From Nitrospira sp. (GTDB lineage: Bacteria > Nitrospirota > JACRHL01), in the NCBI GenBank assembly GCA_026994095.1, contig JALWRU010000449.1, forward strand, positions 1 to 11,780: a stretch of DNA of 11,780 nt, read 5' to 3'. Shown here in pieces: positions 7,750-11,780 of this stretch (position 1 is the stretch's first letter; each line of letters starts with the position of its first letter). Position numbers and translations under genes: made by a program. Under the pieces are notes generated by a model. It did not search any database and was not told where the DNA came from. It saw nothing but the letters and a program-made list of their open reading frames with translations.

Positions 7750-8055
7750 ACCTATAGTAAAAACAGTATCTTGCATTTTTTCCTTGATGTGGCACCAGGT
7801 TTGCTTGTGTATTGCCCACTGACTGGGAACCGAGATCCCCACCCGTGCCGATCGGGGGGAGGTCGGTTTCTGGTCAGGGTGGGGAATTCCAACCGGCAAC
7901 CATCATGGTGCCCGAGGGGTGCCCCGATAACCATCGGGTGTCCAGGTGATCGGCAACGATCAGGAGCTGTCTGGCATTCAGTTTAGAGTCCAGAGCCCGC
8001 TGACCTTATGTGCGATCGAATAAACAACACCTTACCCCCCAATGGTGCCCTCCCT
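7750..8055 (+). promoter_or_regulatory. Long structured 5' leader of the cytochrome mRNA
   Basis: About 300 nt separate the predicted transcript start from the likely start codon. The leader can form: a long hairpin with a 15-bp stem (7819-7833 with 7863-7877, three G·U pairs) that can extend outward with CCCA / TGGG after a 2-nt bulge and inward with CCCC / GGGG; a hairpin at 7895-7912; CCCGAT-AACC-ATCGGG at 7923-7938; and TGATCG-GCAA-CGATCA at 7947-7962, capped by a GNRA tetraloop. I compared it by eye with the GEMM/c-di-GMP, cobalamin, TPP, glycine and SAM classes and found no match. A perfect AGGAG at 7962-7966 is not followed by a normal start codon. Confidence 0.5.
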
Positions 8056-11000
8056 ATGTCGTTATACACCGTAGTAAAACAGTTGAGCCGTGGCCTGCTG
8101 GTACTGATGATGGCAGGGCTGGTTGCCGCCTGTGGTGGCGGGGGGGGTGGTACAGGTACGGGTGCGGGCGGCTCAACGCCGACCTTCCCCACCGTGACCG
8201 GGCTCAAGGCTGATACCGGCGCCATTGTGGCTGTGCGGGTAGGCGAGACGGCTACCCTTAACGGCAGGCTGTCGACCTCAGGATTGACGCGACCCAGCAA
8301 CTACAACTGGACCTTTACTTACAAGCCCGATGGCAGCAATGCCACCCTGCAGGATGCCACCTCCGTCAGCCCCAGTTTTGTGGCCGACCAGAAGGGCGTC
8401 TACATGGTGCAGCTGGTGGTGGACGATGGTGGCCAGCCCAGCGAGCGCAACGTAGGGATTGTGGTGGCCACGGTCGCCCCGGAACGGCTCACCGGGCCGT
8501 TTAACCATCCGGGTCTGTCGTCCAACTGTGACGGCTGCCACAACGGCGATCTGCTGCCGATCCCCGGCAAGGTTCCGACCCATCTGGCCTCCAGCAAGGC
8601 CTGCCAGACCTGCCATACGCCGCAGAGTTTTATTACCATCCCCTGGGTGGACCACGAGGAGGTGTTTGGCGACTGTAGCGGCTGCCACAACGGCACCATC
8701 GCGATCGCCAAAAGCGAGTTTCACACCCCCACCAACGCCGAGTGTGACGAGTGTCATAACACCACCAGCTTCCTGGAACTACAACCGGATGGCAGCTACG
8801 ACCATTCGACCATTACCCGCTCCTGCACCGGCTGCCACAACGGCACGATTGCCACGGGTAAACATGCGCTCCATATCGTGACCAATACCCAGTGTGGCTA
8901 CTGCCATACCACCTTTGGTTTCCTGCCCGCCTATCCGGACCATACCGGCCCGGATGTGGTCGGCCAGCGCTGTGACTCCTGTCACGGTGTCGGCGGGATC
9001 ATCGGCCAGTCCATTGGCCACCCGGCGACTGTGGTGGACTGTGGCGCCTGTCATAGTGTGAGCAGCTTTAATCTGGGCGGGGTCTTTAACCACGCCTTGC
9101 TCACTTCCATCGAGCAGCCGTGTCAGGCCTGCCATACCGATAACAACAGCATCGGTGCGCGGGGCAAAGGATCGGCGGTTCCGACCCACCCGGTCACCAC
9201 TGCCGATTGTGCCAACTGCCACAACACCACCTCCTTTGTGGGGGCGTTTGTGGACCATAGCGGCATTACCAACAACTGTCAGTCCTGCCACGGTGTGACG
9301 GCGGTCGGCTACTCGCCCAACCACATGCCGACCACACCTGCCCTCAGGGACTGCTCTGACTGTCACACGATCGGTACCTTTACCACCGGGGTGTACGATC
9401 ATGCCGGGGTAGTGAACGGCTGTAATACCTGCCACAACAACACGATCACGCTGGGTAAACTGCTCAACCATCTGCCGACCAATCCGGCCTCGCAGGATTG
9501 TGCTGACTGCCACGTCACCACCGCATTTGCCCCCACCGTGTTTGATCATGTGGGCATCGATCCGGCCAACTGTGCCTTGTGCCACAACGGCGACATCAGC
9601 CTTGGCAAGTCGGCCACCCATGTGCCGACCACGCTGGACTGTTCGTCCTGCCACAACCCCAACGACTTCACGACCTTCCTGGGGATTGTGTTCAACCATC
9701 AGGGCATCGATCCAAATAACTGCGCGACCTGCCACAACACCGGCATCTCTACGCCCAAAACGGTCAACCATATTCCGGCCAAGGGCGAGTGCAGCGTCTG
9801 CCACAACTCGACTACCACGTTTTTGACCAACAACTTCCTGGCCACGGAGCACAGCAAATTCACCGGTGGTTGTGAGGGCTGTCATACGGCCAAATTCCTG
9901 CCCAACCGGACGGATCTGTTTAAATCATCAGCCCATCTGCCCACCACGCAGGATTGTGATGCTTGTCACATCAACAGCGGCGGGTTTGTACCGGCCATCA
10001 CGCCGTTCCCCCACACGGGGATCACCGGCAATTGTGCGTCCTGTCATAACGGTAACTTTGCGCGCGGTGTATCGTTGACCCACATCCCCATCAGCCCGAC
10101 TCAGGACTGTGCCGATTGCCATACCACCGGCACCTTTGTGGGCGGGTTCGTGGACCACTCCAGCCCCCAGGTGACCGGGCGGACCTGTGAGTCGTGCCAC
10201 GACGGGTTGACTGCCAAGGGCAAGAGCGCCAAGACCAACCCGGCCCATCTGCCGACCACGCAGGACTGCAACGTCTGTCACGTACCGGGGGGCACTTTTG
10301 CTCCGGCGGTGTTTGACCACACCGGCATCGTCGACAACTGCGCCTCCTGCCATAACGGCACCGATGCGCAGGGGCTGTCCCTCAACCACGTACCCATCGG
10401 CCCCAATCAGGACTGTTCGGTGTGCCACAACCCGACGGCCTTTGCCGGGGCGCGGTTTGACCACACGGGTATTCTTAACAACTGTGCCTCCTGCCATGAC
10501 GGCAATACCGCACCGGGCAAGATTCCACCGCCCAACCATGTGCCGACCGATCAGGACTGTGTGTTATGCCACCAGACCACCGGCTTTATCCCCGGTACGT
10601 TTGACCATGTGGGCATTGTCGATAACTGCAATTCCTGCCATGCCAAGGGCTTTGCACCGGGCAAGAACCGCAACCACGTGCTGACGGATCAGGATTGCGG
10701 CGTGTGCCACACCCCCAACACCTTTAAGGGGGCGGTGTTTGACCACACCGGCATTGTCGATAATTGCAGTTCCTGTCACGGCTCCCCCGCCACCCCCGCC
10801 GCCATCGGCAAGAACGCGGGCCATCTGGCCACCAACCTGGATTGTCACCTGTGCCACACCACCTCGACCTTCAAAGGTGGTACCTGGGTGCATGATTCCA
10901 CTACCGCCGGGCAGTGCGATACCTGCCATAACAACAATGGTGGTGGAGCGACCGGCAAGCCGAACGGTCACTTGAGCACCAACGTGCAGTGTGATTCGTG

Positions 11001-11286
11001 CCACACCACCCGTGGCTGGGCACCGGCGACCTTTGCCCACGATCCGCGTGGTGACTATCCGGGCGATCACCGCAATGATCCGGGCTGTCAGGGCTGTCAC
11101 GGCAACACCATTGTCACGCCGTTTGTGTGGGATTTCCCGCAGTACGCGCCGTTCTGCGCCGCCTGTCACGCCCGTAACTTCCGTAGTGAGCGTAAACATA
11201 TCGGTGGTAAAAACGGTACGGTTGCACAGAATAAAAACTGTGGTGCCAGCGGTTGCCACAGCATTCGCGCTCGTAAATTCGACTAA
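8056..11286 (+). CDS. Giant lipoprotein multiheme c-type cytochrome: 36 CXXCH plus one CX4CH
   Basis: The 1076-residue product has a lipoprotein signal peptide (K8, R12, hydrophobic core, lipobox LVAAC with lipidated Cys 26) and then a Gly-rich linker; Gly at +2 favours the outer membrane. An in-frame ATG at 8008 would add 16 polar residues, so 8056 is preferred, although neither start has a clear Shine-Dalgarno. Residues about 45-145 look like a PKD/Ig-like domain (YNWTFTYKPDGS, then PSFVADQKGVYMVQLVVDDG). Residues 158-1068 hold 36 CXXCH motifs and a final CGASGCH, about 25 residues per heme. The body is about 18 two-heme units reading roughly FDHTGI..NC.SCHNG...GK...NHVPT.QDC..CH.T..F. Nearly every gap between motifs contains one His, so most hemes should have His/His ligation. 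All Cys other than the lipobox Cys belong to heme motifs. The role inferred is long-range electron transfer at or beyond the outer membrane. The partner porin, donor and acceptor are not in the window. Confidence 0.93.
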   Translation: MSLYTVVKQLSRGLLVLMMAGLVAACGGGGGGTGTGAGGSTPTFPTVTGLKADTGAIVAVRVGETATLNGRLSTSGLTRPSNYNWTFTYKPDGSNATLQDATSVSPSFVADQKGVYMVQLVVDDGGQPSERNVGIVVATVAPERLTGPFNHPGLSSNCDGCHNGDLLPIPGKVPTHLASSKACQTCHTPQSFITIPWVDHEEVFGDCSGCHNGTIAIAKSEFHTPTNAECDECHNTTSFLELQPDGSYDHSTITRSCTGCHNGTIATGKHALHIVTNTQCGYCHTTFGFLPAYPDHTGPDVVGQRCDSCHGVGGIIGQSIGHPATVVDCGACHSVSSFNLGGVFNHALLTSIEQPCQACHTDNNSIGARGKGSAVPTHPVTTADCANCHNTTSFVGAFVDHSGITNNCQSCHGVTAVGYSPNHMPTTPALRDCSDCHTIGTFTTGVYDHAGVVNGCNTCHNNTITLGKLLNHLPTNPASQDCADCHVTTAFAPTVFDHVGIDPANCALCHNGDISLGKSATHVPTTLDCSSCHNPNDFTTFLGIVFNHQGIDPNNCATCHNTGISTPKTVNHIPAKGECSVCHNSTTTFLTNNFLATEHSKFTGGCEGCHTAKFLPNRTDLFKSSAHLPTTQDCDACHINSGGFVPAITPFPHTGITGNCASCHNGNFARGVSLTHIPISPTQDCADCHTTGTFVGGFVDHSSPQVTGRTCESCHDGLTAKGKSAKTNPAHLPTTQDCNVCHVPGGTFAPAVFDHTGIVDNCASCHNGTDAQGLSLNHVPIGPNQDCSVCHNPTAFAGARFDHTGILNNCASCHDGNTAPGKIPPPNHVPTDQDCVLCHQTTGFIPGTFDHVGIVDNCNSCHAKGFAPGKNRNHVLTDQDCGVCHTPNTFKGAVFDHTGIVDNCSSCHGSPATPAAIGKNAGHLATNLDCHLCHTTSTFKGGTWVHDSTTAGQCDTCHNNNGGGATGKPNGHLSTNVQCDSCHTTRGWAPATFAHDPRGDYPGDHRNDPGCQGCHGNTIVTPFVWDFPQYAPFCAACHARNFRSERKHIGGKNGTVAQNKNCGASGCHSIRARKFD
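8527..11259 (+). repeat. Two-heme coding repeat array (37 heme sites)
   Basis: Heme motifs alternate between two types. Odd-numbered motifs are preceded by a DH.GI segment and followed by NG and a GK turn. Even-numbered motifs are preceded by NH.PT..D and followed by T..F. The unit is about 45-50 residues. The alternation is regular from about motif 10 to motif 32 and looser at both ends. Several units share long DNA matches around the codons for FDHTGIVDNC and CASCHNG, especially in 10300-10780, which points to more recent duplication in the C-terminal half. Confidence 0.9.
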
Positions 11287-11326
11287 CGGTCGGTCCCGGC
11301 TGAGCGCCGCCTGACTACTCCAGACC

Positions 11327-11366
11327 GGCGACACCCCGGCGCAACTTGCTGCGCCGGGGTGTCGCC
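11327..11366 (+). terminator. Very stable 17-bp hairpin after the cytochrome gene (no T tract)
   Basis: GGCGACACCCCGGCGCA (11327-11343) pairs perfectly with 11350-11366 around a 6-nt loop. It lies 40 bp after the stop codon. There is no T run after it, so it may act as a 3' mRNA-protecting structure or a terminator needing help. Confidence 0.6.
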
Positions 11367-11487
11367 GCCCGGTGGGGCCGCCTTGCAGAAAGACGAAGGC
11401 AACTTTATAGATCACTCCAAATCGTCGGCATTTGTTGTGGAGGAACCCCCGTTTTAAGTGGGTGTCTGATACTGCCGGAAGAAGAAT

Positions 11488-11526
11488 AAAGCGGCCCCGT
11501 CATTTCTGACGGGGCCGCTTTGGTTT
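11488..11526. terminator. Bidirectional intrinsic terminator
   Basis: A perfect 15-bp stem, AAAGCGGCCCCGTCA (11488-11502) with TGACGGGGCCGCTTT (11507-11521), has a TTTC loop. T-rich ends appear in both directions: TTTGGTTT on +, and TTTATTCTT on -. It fits between the cytochrome gene and a convergent gene. Confidence 0.85.
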
Positions 11527-11552
11527 AGGGTAGGCAGCCGCTTGAGCCTGCG

Positions 11553-11780
11553 CTACTCTTTCAAGCCGGGCGTATATTCGTTGGTGCGGTCATAGTGCGG
11601 TTCCGGTGCTTTTTCGGGTGCAAACAAGGCGTATACACAGTGCCGACCACGCTGCTTACGGTTGTGCCCTGGATTGGCATATCGCCACCAGCGTGGCCAA
11701 TATCGACCCGAATCAGACCACCATGCCTGAATCCTCAGGCGATTTTGATGCGGCACCCAAGCAGGATGTGACCGACCCGG
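11553..11780 (-). CDS. Possible convergent hypothetical gene, C-terminal end only
   Basis: A minus-strand frame is open from the window edge to a TAG at 11553-11555. The last 40 residues (RQRG-like basic patch, then CVYALFAPEKAPEPHYD and TNEYTPGLKE) look like ordinary protein, and the bidirectional terminator begins 27 bp after the stop, which fits a gene ending here. Against it, the upstream part is unusually Trp-rich (AWW, then RWWRYA), and codon third positions there are less GC-rich than those of a competing plus-strand frame over 11655-11780. No family is recognised. Confidence 0.35.
   Translation of the reverse strand, partial: PGRSHPAWVPHQNRLRIQAWWSDSGRYWPRWWRYANPGHNRKQRGRHCVYALFAPEKAPEPHYDRTNEYTPGLKE

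Noticed and set aside
7410..7751. Minus-strand frame in the PstS-like to cytochrome gap
   Set aside because: It overlaps the PstS-like gene end and has low-complexity shadow composition and no ribosome binding site.
7800..7980. c-di-GMP-I (GEMM) riboswitch, looked for because such elements precede cytochrome genes in some bacteria
   Set aside because: The conserved GGCAAACC-like and GCAAAGCC-like segments and the tetraloop receptor are not present; only two short GGCAAC stretches resemble them.
8779..9885. Minus-strand frame of 368 residues opposite the cytochrome
   Set aside because: The plus strand has dozens of intact heme motifs; the antisense product is a Val-, Gly- and Arg-rich shadow.
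8527..11259. CRISPR or non-coding tandem repeat suggested by the regular DNA pattern
   Set aside because: The periodicity is of codons for heme motifs within one intact frame, with variable spacing and no identical repeats of CRISPR type.

Overview
The window looks like chromosomal DNA of a GC-rich diderm (Gram-negative) bacterium, most likely a proteobacterium. The signs are two large proteins with Gly-rich lipoprotein signals of the surface-exposed type, good sigma70-like promoters, and a giant multiheme c-type cytochrome of the kind used for electron transfer across or outside the outer membrane. The species cannot be named from the sequence.

Layout. (1) Positions 1-1442 carry two glycosyltransferase family 2 genes on the + strand. 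The first is cut by the window edge. The second starts at a GTG whose last two bases belong to the first gene's TGA, so the two are translationally coupled. They look like the end of a surface-glycan cluster. (2) Positions 1629-6308 encode a 1559-residue lipoprotein with nine tandem Calx-beta-like repeats of 111-116 residues, followed by carboxypeptidase-regulatory-like and fibronectin III-like beta domains. A small secreted protein of unknown function follows (6448-6789), closed by a strong intrinsic terminator (6812-6845). (3) Positions 6945-7501 hold a clear sigma70-like promoter overlapped by a palindrome, then a small periplasmic PstS-like (phosphate-binding-protein-like) gene. (4) Positions 7708-11286 hold a second clear promoter, also overlapped by a palindrome, a leader of about 300 nt with several hairpins, and a 1076-residue lipoprotein cytochrome. 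That cytochrome has 36 CXXCH motifs plus one CX4CH motif. (5) Positions 11287-11780 hold a 17-bp perfect hairpin, a 15-bp bidirectional terminator, and the end of a possible convergent gene running off the window.

How the parts may work together (inference). The cytochrome and the Calx-beta protein are both predicted outer-membrane lipoproteins with long repetitive bodies. They could be neighbours on the cell surface, one as an electron conduit and the other as a Ca-dependent adhesive or scaffold. Each transcription unit seems to have its own control: the unit starting at 1629 ends at a terminator, and the PstS-like gene and the cytochrome gene each have their own promoter.

The most striking signal is the cytochrome. 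Its heme-binding motifs and the histidines between them run almost exactly 1:1 (37 motifs, 37 spacer histidines plus two extra) in an alternating two-heme repeat. This suggests a long, all-bis-His heme wire anchored by a lipid and a PKD-like domain.
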